From Cesiribacter andamanensis AMV16 (GTDB lineage Bacteria; Bacteroidota; Bacteroidia; Cytophagales; Cyclobacteriaceae): a stretch of DNA of 36,355 nucleotides. Shown here piece by piece: positions 25,047 to 33,470 of the stretch; the first letter of the stretch is position 1, and each line of letters opens with the position of its first letter. The notes under the pieces are model-generated. The model was not told the origin of the DNA. It saw only the letters and a program-made list of their open reading frames with translations, and searched no databases. The stretch is from assembly GCF_000348925.1 (NCBI RefSeq), contig NZ_AODQ01000035.1, forward strand, positions 1 through 36,355, given 5' to 3'. Made by a program: the position numbers and the translations under genes.

Positions 25047-26816
25047 TTACTGGCTGCGCAGGGTGCGTGCCTGTTGAAAGTAAACTTCACCCAAGTCTCT
25101 GTATTGCATGGGGTTATTGGGAAAATTTTTGACGTACGACTGCAGCAGCCGATACCCTTCGTCATACCAGAGCACTATAATGGGGGCATCTTTCATGAGC
25201 ACCTTTTCGGCACGCATAAAAAGTTCGTTGGCCTCCTGTATAGAACGCGCGCGCAGGGCCTGCTCGTACAATCTGTTAAAGGTAACATTATTATAGCGCA
25301 CGATGTTCGGATAGGCCACCCCCCTATTTTGCCGGTCGAGGCTGCCGCTGTAAAAAACCCACAGAAAGTTTTCAGGGCTGGGATAATCGGCATACCAGGC
25401 CGAGCGCATCACATCAAAATTTCCGCTGTAGGCCCGCTCCAGCAGCTGGGCAAAGGGGTAGGTATTGATCTCTACCTGTATGTTGAGGTAATCGTTGAGC
25501 TGCTTCTGAATTTCCACGGCCACATTGGTGTTGCGGTCGCCTTCGGCATTCAGCATGAGCTCTATTTTGGGAAAGCCCTTGCCGTTTGGGTACCCCGCCC
25601 GAGCCAGGTAGTAACGGGCTGAATCGATATTTAATTGATAACCAATCACTTGCGAGATGTTGTAATCGGCAAATACCGGGGGGGTGATGCCATGGTGGCC
25701 CGGAGCATACCCCTCGTTGTTGAGGGCAAAGTTCAGGATCTTCTCCCGGTCAATGGCATAGCTGATGGCCTTGCGCAGATCGCGGTTGCTGAACAGCTTT
25801 TTATCGGCCATGTTGAAGGCCAGAAACTGGGTAACCATTTCGGGCTCGCGCTGCAGCTCATACTTGATAAATTCGCCGGTGCCGGTCTGGTTATGTTCCA
25901 GAATCTCGATGATATGCTCGGTGGGCAGGCGGTAGATCATATCGAGATTGGTTTTGCGAAACTCCAGCAGCTCGGTATTCTTGCTGTTGATGAACTGGAT
26001 GCTGAGCGCCTCCAGAAAGGGCAGCTGGTTGCCGAACTGGTCCTTGCGCCAGTAGCGCTCATGTTTTGGCAATATGATGGAGATATTCTCCTCCAGAGTG
26101 CCCAGTTTAAAGGGCCCTGTGCCTACGGGATGAATGCGCATATCGGCCCCGTATTTCTCCCATGCTTCAGGGGGGTAAATGTAGCCGGCAGGCCCTGCCA
26201 GGCTCATCAGAAAGGTAGCATGGGGGCGGGTAAGGGTAAGGCGCAGCGTACGCTGGTCCAGTACTTCAATGCCCGATACAGCAAAGGTAGGGGTAGCACC
26301 GCCGGCCGAGGCGCGGTAGTACTCATCAGCTCCCTTTAGCAAGCCGGAGAAAACGGAGAAATTCTGGTTCTGGGCTGATTGGGTACACACCTGGGTAAAG
26401 CAAAAGGCCACATCATCGGCAATAAGCTTGCGGCCCCGCCCGCTGCTAAAGCAGGGGTCGTCATGGAAGTATACATCATCCCGCAGGCGGATGGTATAGA
26501 CCGTACCGCTTTCATCTACGGTATGGCTTTCGGCCAGGCCGTTGATAACGCTCAGGTTATCTGGCTTGAACTTAAAGAGCCCTTCATAGATCTGGTTGGC
26601 TACGCGGTTGGAGAAGGCATCGGTAATGGCCGGCGGATAGAGGGTTTTGATGTACTCGGTTTCGTTCATGCGAAACACCCCTCCGTAATAGCGTCCACCC
26701 TCCCCTTCGGTAAGTATTGCGCCGCTGTTTTCTGCTGATTGTTCCTGGCTTGGGCTGCAGGCATACGCCAGCAGTAGTACCAGGGGTATAAAGGCCCACC
26801 TGTTGCTCATAGCCAA
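25047..26816 (-). CDS. Peptide/nickel ABC transporter substrate-binding lipoprotein (family 5)
   Basis: The 589-residue protein has a lipobox (LLAYAC, Cys20) and the family 5 solute-binding pattern. This includes YYGGVFRMNETEYIKTLYPP, YTIRLRDDVYFHDDPCFSSG, HPVGTGPFKL, FNMADKKLFSNRDLRKAISYAIDREKIL and FDVMRSAWYADYPSPENFL. DppA/OppA relatives deliver oligopeptides to an ABC permease, but no permease or ATPase gene is adjacent, so the ligand is open. It is upstream of DUF4175 by 52 bases on the same strand. ATG at 26810 (MSNRW) is an equally good start. Confidence 0.9.
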   Translation of the reverse strand: MAMSNRWAFIPLVLLLAYACSPSQEQSAENSGAILTEGEGGRYYGGVFRMNETEYIKTLYPPAITDAFSNRVANQIYEGLFKFKPDNLSVINGLAESHTVDESGTVYTIRLRDDVYFHDDPCFSSGRGRKLIADDVAFCFTQVCTQSAQNQNFSVFSGLLKGADEYYRASAGGATPTFAVSGIEVLDQRTLRLTLTRPHATFLMSLAGPAGYIYPPEAWEKYGADMRIHPVGTGPFKLGTLEENISIILPKHERYWRKDQFGNQLPFLEALSIQFINSKNTELLEFRKTNLDMIYRLPTEHIIEILEHNQTGTGEFIKYELQREPEMVTQFLAFNMADKKLFSNRDLRKAISYAIDREKILNFALNNEGYAPGHHGITPPVFADYNISQVIGYQLNIDSARYYLARAGYPNGKGFPKIELMLNAEGDRNTNVAVEIQKQLNDYLNIQVEINTYPFAQLLERAYSGNFDVMRSAWYADYPSPENFLWVFYSGSLDRQNRGVAYPNIVRYNNVTFNRLYEQALRARSIQEANELFMRAEKVLMKDAPIIVLWYDEGYRLLQSYVKNFPNNPMQYRDLGEVYFQQARTLRSQ

Positions 26817-26841
26817 AAGATAGGAAAAGTGCCAGTAAGAT

Positions 26842-26866
26842 AAAAGAAAAGCCCGCTACAGGCTCT
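26842..26866 (-). terminator. Possible terminator of the exodeoxyribonuclease III gene
   Basis: On the minus strand AGAGCC (26861-26866) can pair with GGCTTT (26848-26853) including one wobble, then TTCTTTT follows. The stem is short, so confidence is limited. Confidence 0.4.
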
Positions 26867-26876
26867 ATTTTAGGCC

Positions 26877-27638
26877 CTAAAGCAGCTCAACCACCACCGG
26901 GCAGTGGTCTGAATGCAGGGCGTCGGGCAAAATGGTGGCGCTTTTGAGGCGGTCCTGCAGCGGCAGGCTGGCCAGGTTGTAATCGATGCGCCAGCCTTTG
27001 TTCTTGCTGCGGGCGCCGGCCCGGTAGCTCCACCAGCTGTAGTGATGGGGGTCCTGGTTGAAGTAGCGAAAGGTATCGATAAAGCCCGAGCAGACAAAAG
27101 ACTCAAACCACTCCCGCTCTTCGGGCAAAAAGCCGGAGCTGTTCTTGTTGCGGATGGGGTCGTGGATATCAATGGCTTTGTGGCAGATGTTGTAATCGCC
27201 GCTGATGATCAGGTTGGGCAGCTCCTGGCGCAGGCCGGCAATGTAGTGCCCAAAATCCTCGAGCCACTGCATTTTAAACGCCTGACGCTCCTCGCCGCTG
27301 GAACCGGAGGGCATGTACACACTCATCACTGACAGGCCCGGATAATCGGCCCGCAGCACCCGGCCCTCCTGATCGTATTTGTCGATGCCACAGCCCCAGG
27401 CCACATGCAGGGGTTTGGGGCGGCTAAAAATGGCTACGCCGCTATAGCCTGGTTTTTGGGCCGGAAACCAGTAGAGGTGATAGCCCAGCGCTTCAAAGGG
27501 GGTAACATCCAGCTGATCGGGGCGGGTTTTGATCTCCTGCAGGCACACGATATCGGCCTGCTGTTGTTCCAGCCAGTGGGCAAAGCCCTTCTGCTGGGCG
27601 GCGCGCAGCCCATTCACATTGTAGCTAATAATCTTCAA
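26877..27638 (-). CDS. xth: Exodeoxyribonuclease III (AP endonuclease family)
   Basis: The 253-residue enzyme cuts at abasic sites and removes 3' blocks in base-excision repair. It has IISYNVNGLRAA, DIVCLQEIKT with Glu35, GYSGVAIFSR, ISGDYNICHKAIDIHDP with Asp148 and Asn150, and SDHCPV with Asp244 and His245. All key residues are present. The start is probably TTG at 27638, giving (M)KIISYNVNG at the protein start as in relatives. The longer reading frame begins with an ATG at 27695 and adds a hydrophobic leader unlikely in a cytosolic repair enzyme. Confidence 0.92.
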   Translation of the reverse strand: MKIISYNVNGLRAAQQKGFAHWLEQQQADIVCLQEIKTRPDQLDVTPFEALGYHLYWFPAQKPGYSGVAIFSRPKPLHVAWGCGIDKYDQEGRVLRADYPGLSVMSVYMPSGSSGEERQAFKMQWLEDFGHYIAGLRQELPNLIISGDYNICHKAIDIHDPIRNKNSSGFLPEEREWFESFVCSGFIDTFRYFNQDPHHYSWWSYRAGARSKNKGWRIDYNLASLPLQDRLKSATILPDALHSDHCPVVVELL

Positions 27639-27740
27639 GGCAATAAACAAAAAAAAGAATCCGCTACAAAAATACGCGCTTATGAGCAGGAACAAAATCC
27701 GGCCGCCGGCGCTGGCCCCCTGTGGGGCTTATTTTGTCCT

Positions 27741-29093
27741 TCAGATGCTTTTGAGCTTTTGGTTCACAAAGCTCCAGGCTTTGCTGTAGGACCAGCCCAG
27801 GTAGCGGATATAATTGCCGGTGCTTACCTGGTATTTGCGGTTGATGTAGATCTGGTTGAGCACCAGGCTGATAAAGTAGGTGGTAAGGGTGGCCAGGGCC
27901 GCCCCCATTACGCCAAATTTGGTGATCAGGAAATAATTGAGCACAATGTTGAGAACAGCGTTTCGGATTACGAACAGCATGTTTTTACGGGCATCCCCTA
28001 CGGAATCCATCATAATGCCTACCTGTTTGTTAAAGGGCAGCAGCAGACCGTACAGGGCGGTGATCTGCAAAATGGGCACCGCATCGGCATAGCGCTCTTC
28101 GGCAATGAGCAGTACAATCTCTTCGGCAAAAATAAGGGTGAGCAGTACGGTAGGCAGCAGCAGGGCAAAGAGCAGCGCCACCGACTTTTCATAGAGAGGG
28201 GTAGCAGCCTTAATGCCTTTTTCCTTTATCTCCTTAACCATTTGCGGAAACACAATGGAAGAAACCGTATTGGTGGGCACCTCAAAAATATTGGAAACCC
28301 GTATGGCCAGGCTGTAGACGGCCACTGCTGCCGGATTGATCAGGTAAGCCAGCATCCAGCTATCCACATTCTTTACAATAATGGCGCTTACATGGGTGCC
28401 AAAGGTGTACTTGCCAAAATGGAACAGCTCGCCCAGGGCGGCCCTATCCGTCTTCCAGCGGAAGGTAAGGTACTTGCGGCCATAGATAAACATCACAAGG
28501 GTGCCTATCAGGATGCTGATGGCCTGCACCAGCACCAGCATTTCCATGGTAATGGAGGGAACGCTCAGCACATAGGCGGTGATGAGTACAAAAAGGGAGC
28601 CCTTTAGCGCAAACTGGCCCAGTGATGATCCCTTAAAATCCATATTGGCCTGCTGCATCAGATCCAGGTGAAAGAGCGGCAGCATCAGCAGGTTCAGAAA
28701 GCCATACCACCACAGCAGGGGCTCAAGCAGGGGGGCATTCAGCAACCCGCTCAGGTAGCTGCTGCTGGCAAAGATGATGGCCGAGGTAATAAGGGTAAGG
28801 ATGAGGTTGAGCAGCAGGGCGGCTGATTCCGTTCGGATATAGCTTGCCCGGTCGGTCGACTGGCCAATGTAGCGGATCAGGCCATTGCCTACAAAGCCTG
28901 CCCGCATCAGTTCCAGAAAGGTGGTGAGGGTAATGTAGAGCGACCAGGTACCGTACTCTTCCTTAGAGGTATAGCGCACCAGCACATAAAAGGTAAACAG
29001 GCCAAAAGCAACCAGCGAAACCCGCTCAAACAGCTTAAAAGCGCCGGAACGGAACCAATAGGAACTAAAAATTTTTTGAAAGAGCTTCTTCAT
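27741..29093 (-). CDS. Oligosaccharide flippase family protein (Wzx-like)
   Basis: The 450-residue integral membrane protein has about 12 hydrophobic segments. Its N-terminus (KLFERVSLVAFGLFTFYVLV, then RYTSKEEYGTWSLY) has the Wzx/polysaccharide-transporter pattern, including the FG/YGTW turn after the first helix. Such proteins move lipid-linked glycans across the inner membrane. No glycosyltransferase cluster surrounds it in this window, so the glycan is unknown. MATE-like or MurJ-type flippases are alternatives within the same superfamily. Confidence 0.82.
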   Translation of the reverse strand: MKKLFQKIFSSYWFRSGAFKLFERVSLVAFGLFTFYVLVRYTSKEEYGTWSLYITLTTFLELMRAGFVGNGLIRYIGQSTDRASYIRTESAALLLNLILTLITSAIIFASSSYLSGLLNAPLLEPLLWWYGFLNLLMLPLFHLDLMQQANMDFKGSSLGQFALKGSLFVLITAYVLSVPSITMEMLVLVQAISILIGTLVMFIYGRKYLTFRWKTDRAALGELFHFGKYTFGTHVSAIIVKNVDSWMLAYLINPAAVAVYSLAIRVSNIFEVPTNTVSSIVFPQMVKEIKEKGIKAATPLYEKSVALLFALLLPTVLLTLIFAEEIVLLIAEERYADAVPILQITALYGLLLPFNKQVGIMMDSVGDARKNMLFVIRNAVLNIVLNYFLITKFGVMGAALATLTTYFISLVLNQIYINRKYQVSTGNYIRYLGWSYSKAWSFVNQKLKSI

Positions 29094-30077
29094 TTACTCA
29101 GCCAGGGTCGCCACTGTTAAAAGTACACCGTCACATTGGAGGGTACATCCAATTATTCCGATTTTAAAAGGATAAAGGTCCTTCAGCCCTTCGGTATTGC
29201 TCCTTATAAGGTCTGCTGGTCAGGTTGCGGTGCAACGAAATGATCAGAAGTGTGGTTTCCCTTCAGGGAAAACCCTGGAAACTAACGTTCTGTTTACAAA
29301 AGATGCCGCTGGAGCCCAAATTTATTAAGGCTGCCTGTACTGGAAGAATGCCAGGCCGCCGGCAGGCTGAAAATGGCTAACGTTCAGCATCCTTCTGCCG
29401 ATACACTTGCCTGGCTATAAACGGCAGTTGCCCCAGATCATCTCTGCGCGTGCATATAAAAATCCTGATTTGCCTTTAAGATTGGTACAATACCGGCAAG
29501 ACTATACGTATGCCTCTTTAGGGTGTTGCAGCCAGGGCTAAATTGATCCTATCCTACAGAAATACCTTTTAATAATTCTATTTCAACACGACTTGAGGAT
29601 TCCTGCCTGCGCTTATCCGCCTGACCAGGCCGCAGAACCTCTATTTTTCTCAGGCAGGCAGCTGACTGTATAAAAGCAGGTAGAACAGATGCAGATAGGC
29701 ATACAAAAAAGCCAAAATCTGGCAAACAGGAGATAAAAGAAAGTTCATATTGAACGGTCTGCATACTTTTTTAGGCCTTCAGGTAACTGCCTGAGGGGTA
29801 GCGGGCTAGCTGCAGGGCGTGCCGGATGGTAAAAAATGGGCACGAAAAAGTGAAATTTTGAAAATTTTACCCCAAACCTTACCTCTATGTTTTGGACAAT
29901 CCCTAAATTAAGCGCTGCTAAACGCTTCCAGAGGGCAATAAAGCAAAAAGCTTTCTGTTTTTCTTACAGGCTGTAAGATTCGGGAAGATACGAAGGGCCT
30001 GATGGATCATATATGCCTAATTTTTGGTTCCGTTAGCTGTGGAAGCAAAAATTGACATCTAAAAAATATTCTATTGT
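29094..30077. other. 984-base gap with no recognisable gene
   Basis: No convincing protein or known RNA was found here. Local features are small hairpins (ATTGGA with TCCAAT near 29134-29152, and GGTTTCCCTTCAGGGAAAACC-like pairing at 29253-29273) and AT-rich DNA before the M23 gene. A 71-residue reading frame at 29549-29764 has no domain and atypical composition. The 3' end must hold the M23 promoter. Confidence 0.4.
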
Positions 30078-31400
30078 ATGAGCAAGAGAGCTGTAGCTGC
30101 CCTACTATTGGTTGCTGTATTGGTATGTGCGTGGTGGACAGGCAGAGATCTGTTGGAACAAAGCCTGAAGAAAAACAAAGCCCAAAAATTTGCGAAGTAT
30201 ACCCAGCAGGATACAGACCAGGAAGACCAGCCGGCAGTACTGCCCGAACCTACCATCCTCTATGGCATGGTGGTAGATTCATTTCAGGTGGTGGAGCACA
30301 CCATCAGACCCCGGCAAAACCTGGCCGATATTCTAATTCCCTTTAACATTGAGGCGCGTATTGCCTCTGAGCTGGCCAGCAAATGCAAATCAATTTTTGA
30401 TGTGCGCCGTCTGGCCGCCAATAAAAAAGTAACCATTCTGGCCAGCAAGGATAGCAGCCAAACGGCTCAGTTCATGATCTATGAGCCTAACCCTACCGAA
30501 TTTGTGGTTTTTTCGCTGGCCGATACCCTAGGCGCCACCCTGGTACAACGCGAAACCAGAACGGTAGAAAAAAGCATTTACGGCACCATCACCAGCTCCC
30601 TCTCGGAAAGCATGACCCAGGCCGGTGGCAATGCCGCCCTTACCAGCAAACTGGTGGATGTGTTTGCCTGGCAGATCGACTTCTTCCGCATTCAGAAGGG
30701 CGACTCCTTCCGCCTGATCTATGAAGAAGAATGGGTGGAAGATAAACCCATTGGCGTAGGCAAAGTGCTGGCCGTAGAATTTGCCCATGCCGGCCAGACC
30801 TACAGCGCTTACTACTATGATCAGGGTCAGGGCAGCAATTACTTTGATGAGAATGGCAACAGCATGCGCCAGGCCTTCCTGAAAGCCCCCCTTAATTTTA
30901 CCCGCATCAGCTCCCGCTTTACCATGAAGCGCTTTCATCCGGTACAAAAGCGCTGGAAAGCCCACCTGGGCACCGACTATGCCGCCCCTACCGGCACCGA
31001 GATCTATACCGTAGGCGATGGCGTGGTAGTAGAAGCCGGCTACAATGGCGGCAACGGCAATTATGTAAAAGTAAAGCACAACGATACTTATACCACCCAG
31101 TACCTGCACATGAGCAAGATTGCCAGAGGAATGAAAAAAGGAACCCGGGTACGGCAGGGACAGGTGATCGGTTATGTAGGCAGCACCGGCCTGGCCACCG
31201 GTCCGCACCTGTGCTTCCGCTTCTGGAAAAACGGCAAGCAGATCGACCCCTTCTCCATCAAGATGCCGCCCGCCGAGCCCATTGGCAAGCAGCACCTGCA
31301 GGCCTTCCAGGAAGTAAAACAACAATACGCCCAGCGTCTGGCTGCCATTGAGCTGCCGGAAGAGGAACATCAAAAAGAGGGATTGCAGGCCAGCCTATAA
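30078..31400 (+). CDS. M23-family peptidoglycan DD-metallopeptidase, membrane-anchored
   Basis: The 440-residue protein has an N-terminal membrane anchor or signal (residues 4-20), a middle region resembling the OapA/LysM-like domain of M23 proteins, and a C-terminal lysostaphin-type peptidase domain. The zinc motif HLGTD gives His296 and Asp300, and QYLHMS gives His344. The last motif reads GPHLCFRFWKNG, with His377 and Cys379 where most M23 enzymes have His-x-His. Cys379 stands in the position of a zinc ligand. I recall similar GPHxCxR motifs in other Bacteroidota M23 proteins, so it may be a lineage variant. It should cut peptidoglycan crosslinks in the periplasm. Confidence 0.9.
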   Translation: MSKRAVAALLLVAVLVCAWWTGRDLLEQSLKKNKAQKFAKYTQQDTDQEDQPAVLPEPTILYGMVVDSFQVVEHTIRPRQNLADILIPFNIEARIASELASKCKSIFDVRRLAANKKVTILASKDSSQTAQFMIYEPNPTEFVVFSLADTLGATLVQRETRTVEKSIYGTITSSLSESMTQAGGNAALTSKLVDVFAWQIDFFRIQKGDSFRLIYEEEWVEDKPIGVGKVLAVEFAHAGQTYSAYYYDQGQGSNYFDENGNSMRQAFLKAPLNFTRISSRFTMKRFHPVQKRWKAHLGTDYAAPTGTEIYTVGDGVVVEAGYNGGNGNYVKVKHNDTYTTQYLHMSKIARGMKKGTRVRQGQVIGYVGSTGLATGPHLCFRFWKNGKQIDPFSIKMPPAEPIGKQHLQAFQEVKQQYAQRLAAIELPEEEHQKEGLQASL

Positions 31401-31421
31401 GCCCTGCATACTCTACCAGCA

Positions 31422-31455
31422 AAAAGCACAGGCCTGTCCGGGCCTGTGCTTTTTT
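31422..31455 (+). terminator. Intrinsic terminator of the M23 peptidase gene
   Basis: A 13-bp perfect stem (AAAAGCACAGGCC, 31422-31434, with 31441-31453) with a 6-base loop ends in a T-run (31450-31455). It lies 21 bases after the stop codon. Confidence 0.9.
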
Positions 31456-31676
31456 ATTGGATACCCATTACAGGTATTTTTCTCATAATCAGGGGGTACT
31501 TGAGTCGAACCCCTCCTTACCTTCACAGCTGTATGTTTGTGAGAAGGTGCCCCTGCGGCTGAGGGAAGGCTGCCTGCTAAGGGCCGGCTGCCAGCATAAG
31601 GGGTCTTGTACCTCTCATTTGCCCCGGGGAGGGAATACATAGGCAGCCTGCCATTTCCTACTAGATCTGGGGGCAG

Positions 31677-31704
31677 AAAAAAACCACCGCTGCAGGGCGG
31701 TGGT
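31677..31704 (-). terminator. Intrinsic terminator of the conserved 165-residue protein gene
   Basis: On the minus strand ACCACCGC (31697-31704) pairs with 31683-31690 and runs into TTTTTTT. It lies 10 bases past the stop codon at 31715. The stretch between this and the M23 terminator (31456-31676) holds no gene I can support. Confidence 0.82.
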
Positions 31705-31714
31705 CAGTGCTCTA

Positions 31715-32212
31715 TCAGGCCAGGGCCTTTTTGAAATAACGTTTAAGCCAGCTCTGGCCGGCGGCTTGCTGCCAGTGCTGCTCCAGCGCCCCCTTAGTAG
31801 CGGCCAGGGTATTCAGCAGCAGGCTTTCGGGGGTAAGGGCCCCATCGGCTATGCGCTGTTTGAGCGCCGCTACCGGAATGGCCTGCACCCTCCCCTCCTG
31901 CAGAACATATACCTGGCTCCGATCAGTCAGGGACAGGGAAAACTGCTGCTCAAGCGAGCGAATGTAGCCCATGGAGCTGTCTATAGAGCAGCCGCTGGCG
32001 GCCTGTACGGCTTCATTAACCGCCAGCACCAGAAACTGCCCCTGCAATATGTGGTAAGAAGCCTGCATGGGGCTGCCATGCGTGGCCCAGTCGTCCAGAA
32101 AGGCGGGGGCTGTTGCCTCAATGTGTTGCAGCTCTGCCTGGTTAAAAGGCCTGGGGGCGGCATAGATCCAGACTCTGCTGGCGGCGGGCAATTGGGGATA
32201 GGGGATATACAT
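31715..32212 (-). CDS. Conserved Bacteroidota protein of unknown function (often labelled ABC transporter ATPase)
   Basis: The 165-residue protein has the pattern MYIPYPQLPAASRVWIY, a middle FLVLAVNEAVQAASGCSIDSS, and an end GQSWLKRYFKKA. I recognise this as a family spread across Bacteroidota that databases often call ABC transporter ATPase, but there is no Walker A or B motif, so that label is not supported. The SGCSIDSS block is the best-conserved core I recall. No signal peptide or membrane segment is seen. Function is unknown. It is 39 bases downstream of a small membrane protein gene. Confidence 0.75.
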   Translation of the reverse strand: MYIPYPQLPAASRVWIYAAPRPFNQAELQHIEATAPAFLDDWATHGSPMQASYHILQGQFLVLAVNEAVQAASGCSIDSSMGYIRSLEQQFSLSLTDRSQVYVLQEGRVQAIPVAALKQRIADGALTPESLLLNTLAATKGALEQHWQQAAGQSWLKRYFKKALA

Positions 32213-32251
32213 ACACTTCTAATAGAGGATCATTTTCTAGCAGAAAAAGAA

Positions 32252-32503
32252 TTAGGGCAGGAGAGTTCCTTTACGGCGGCGGCTAAAGGCAAAATAAGCG
32301 CAAACAGCGGTAAGCAGCAGGCTGATTGCCAGCAGGCTACCCCAGCCGAGTACGGACTGCTCCTGGTACGCCACCACATTTTCGGCATCGTAGTAGATGC
32401 CTTCCGGGGCATACGGCAGGGTATAGCGGTCAAATACAATGCCGGCCAGGCCCCTGGAGAGGGCCAGGAACAGAAGCATAAGCATAAGCCAGACAGCCTT
32501 CAT
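32252..32503 (-). CDS. Small membrane protein, unknown
   Basis: The 83-residue product has an N-terminal hydrophobic segment (VWLMLMLLFLALSRGLAG) and a second one (LLAISLLLTAVCAYFAF) before a basic end (SRRRK). It could be a two-helix membrane protein with a short periplasmic loop of about 30 residues. No family is recognised. It sits between the iron-sulfur operon and the conserved 165-residue protein on the same strand, so it may be co-transcribed. Confidence 0.55.
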   Translation of the reverse strand: MKAVWLMLMLLFLALSRGLAGIVFDRYTLPYAPEGIYYDAENVVAYQEQSVLGWGSLLAISLLLTAVCAYFAFSRRRKGTLLP

Positions 32504-32563
32504 ACCTGCAGCAGTGTTTAATGCCCCAATGCGGACAGCAGCGCCCTATCAAATATCGGCATC

Positions 32564-33346
32564 TTACAGGCTTCTGTCAATAAGCTCGGCCAGGTCTACC
32601 ACATCCACCTCATTTTCTTTGTTCTTGGCTTTGACCCCGTCGGAGAGCATCACCATGCAGAAGGGACAGGCCACGGCAATGGTTTGGGCGCCGGTAGCCA
32701 GGGCTTCTTCGGCCCGGTCTATGTTCACATCTTTTTTGCCCGGCTCTGGCTCTTTCCACATCTGGGCACCCCCGGCGCCACAGCAAAAGCCTTTGGCCTT
32801 TACGCGCTTCATTTCCACCAGCTCGGCATCCAGGGCTTCCAGTACTTCGCGGGGCGCCTCGTAAATGCCATTGGCGCGGCCCAGGTAGCAGCTGTCATGG
32901 TAGGTGATGCGTTTGCCTTTAAACTCGCCACCCCCCTTCAGGGTCACCCGTCCCTCATTAATGAGCTGCTGCAGAAACTGCGAATGGTGCATTACCTCAT
33001 AGGTACCCCCCAGGGCAGGATATTCATTTTTGATGGTATTAAAGCAGTGGGGACAGGCCGTTACAATCTTTTTGATCTCATAGCCATTGAGCACCTGTAT
33101 GTTGCTCATGGCCTGCATCTGAAACAGAAATTCGTTGCCGGCGCGCCGGGCCGGATCGCCCGTGCAGCTTTCTTCCTGGCCCAGTACGGCAAAGTTGATG
33201 CCCAGCTTGTTGAGGATCTTCACAAAGGCGCGGGTCACATTTTTGTAGCGGTCGTCGAAGCTACCGGCACAGCCTACCCAGAAGAGAACATCGGGCGTTT
33301 GGCCGGCGGCGGCCAGCTCTGCTACGGTTGGTACTTTATATTCCAT
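32564..33346 (-). CDS. Iron-sulfur oxidoreductase subunit with two CCG-type domains (HdrB/LutA-like)
   Basis: The 260-residue protein has two Cys-rich CCG modules. The first has Cys26, Cys61 (ESCTGDPARR, where the usual CCG is SCTG) and Cys98/Cys101 (ACPHC). The second has Cys153, Cys188/Cys189 (GFCCGAGG) and Cys227/Cys230 (ACPFC). Two such modules bind iron-sulfur clusters in heterodisulfide reductase B, glycolate oxidase GlcF and LutA. The neighbouring membrane protein with two 4Fe-4S sites is the likely partner, together forming an Hdr-like membrane oxidoreductase. The physiological donor and acceptor are not known. Confidence 0.88.
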   Translation of the reverse strand: MEYKVPTVAELAAAGQTPDVLFWVGCAGSFDDRYKNVTRAFVKILNKLGINFAVLGQEESCTGDPARRAGNEFLFQMQAMSNIQVLNGYEIKKIVTACPHCFNTIKNEYPALGGTYEVMHHSQFLQQLINEGRVTLKGGGEFKGKRITYHDSCYLGRANGIYEAPREVLEALDAELVEMKRVKAKGFCCGAGGAQMWKEPEPGKKDVNIDRAEEALATGAQTIAVACPFCMVMLSDGVKAKNKENEVDVVDLAELIDRSL

Positions 33347-33470
33347 GTGTATAGGATGGGTTCGTTATAGGTCAATTGGTTCAGAAGTGCGCTACCCCTC
33401 CGGCAGCGGCAGTAAAAGCAGCCGGGCATAGCCCTGGGCCGGAGCAGCAAGCCAGCTCCAGCCCGGGGGG

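Noticed and set aside
27405-28607. 400-residue plus-strand open frame
   Set aside because: It lies antisense to the well-supported exonuclease III and flippase genes, and shows no recognisable domain.
29549-29764. 71-residue minus-strand frame in the 1-kb gap
   Set aside because: No domain, no neighbour logic and low-complexity start; likely chance.
31490-31525. Sequence like a tRNA T-arm (reverse strand GGGGTTCGACTC)
   Set aside because: No acceptor, D or anticodon arm can be built around it, and the T stem does not pair properly.
31413-31640. 75-residue minus-strand frame after the M23 gene
   Set aside because: It overlaps the strong M23 terminator hairpin and resembles no family.
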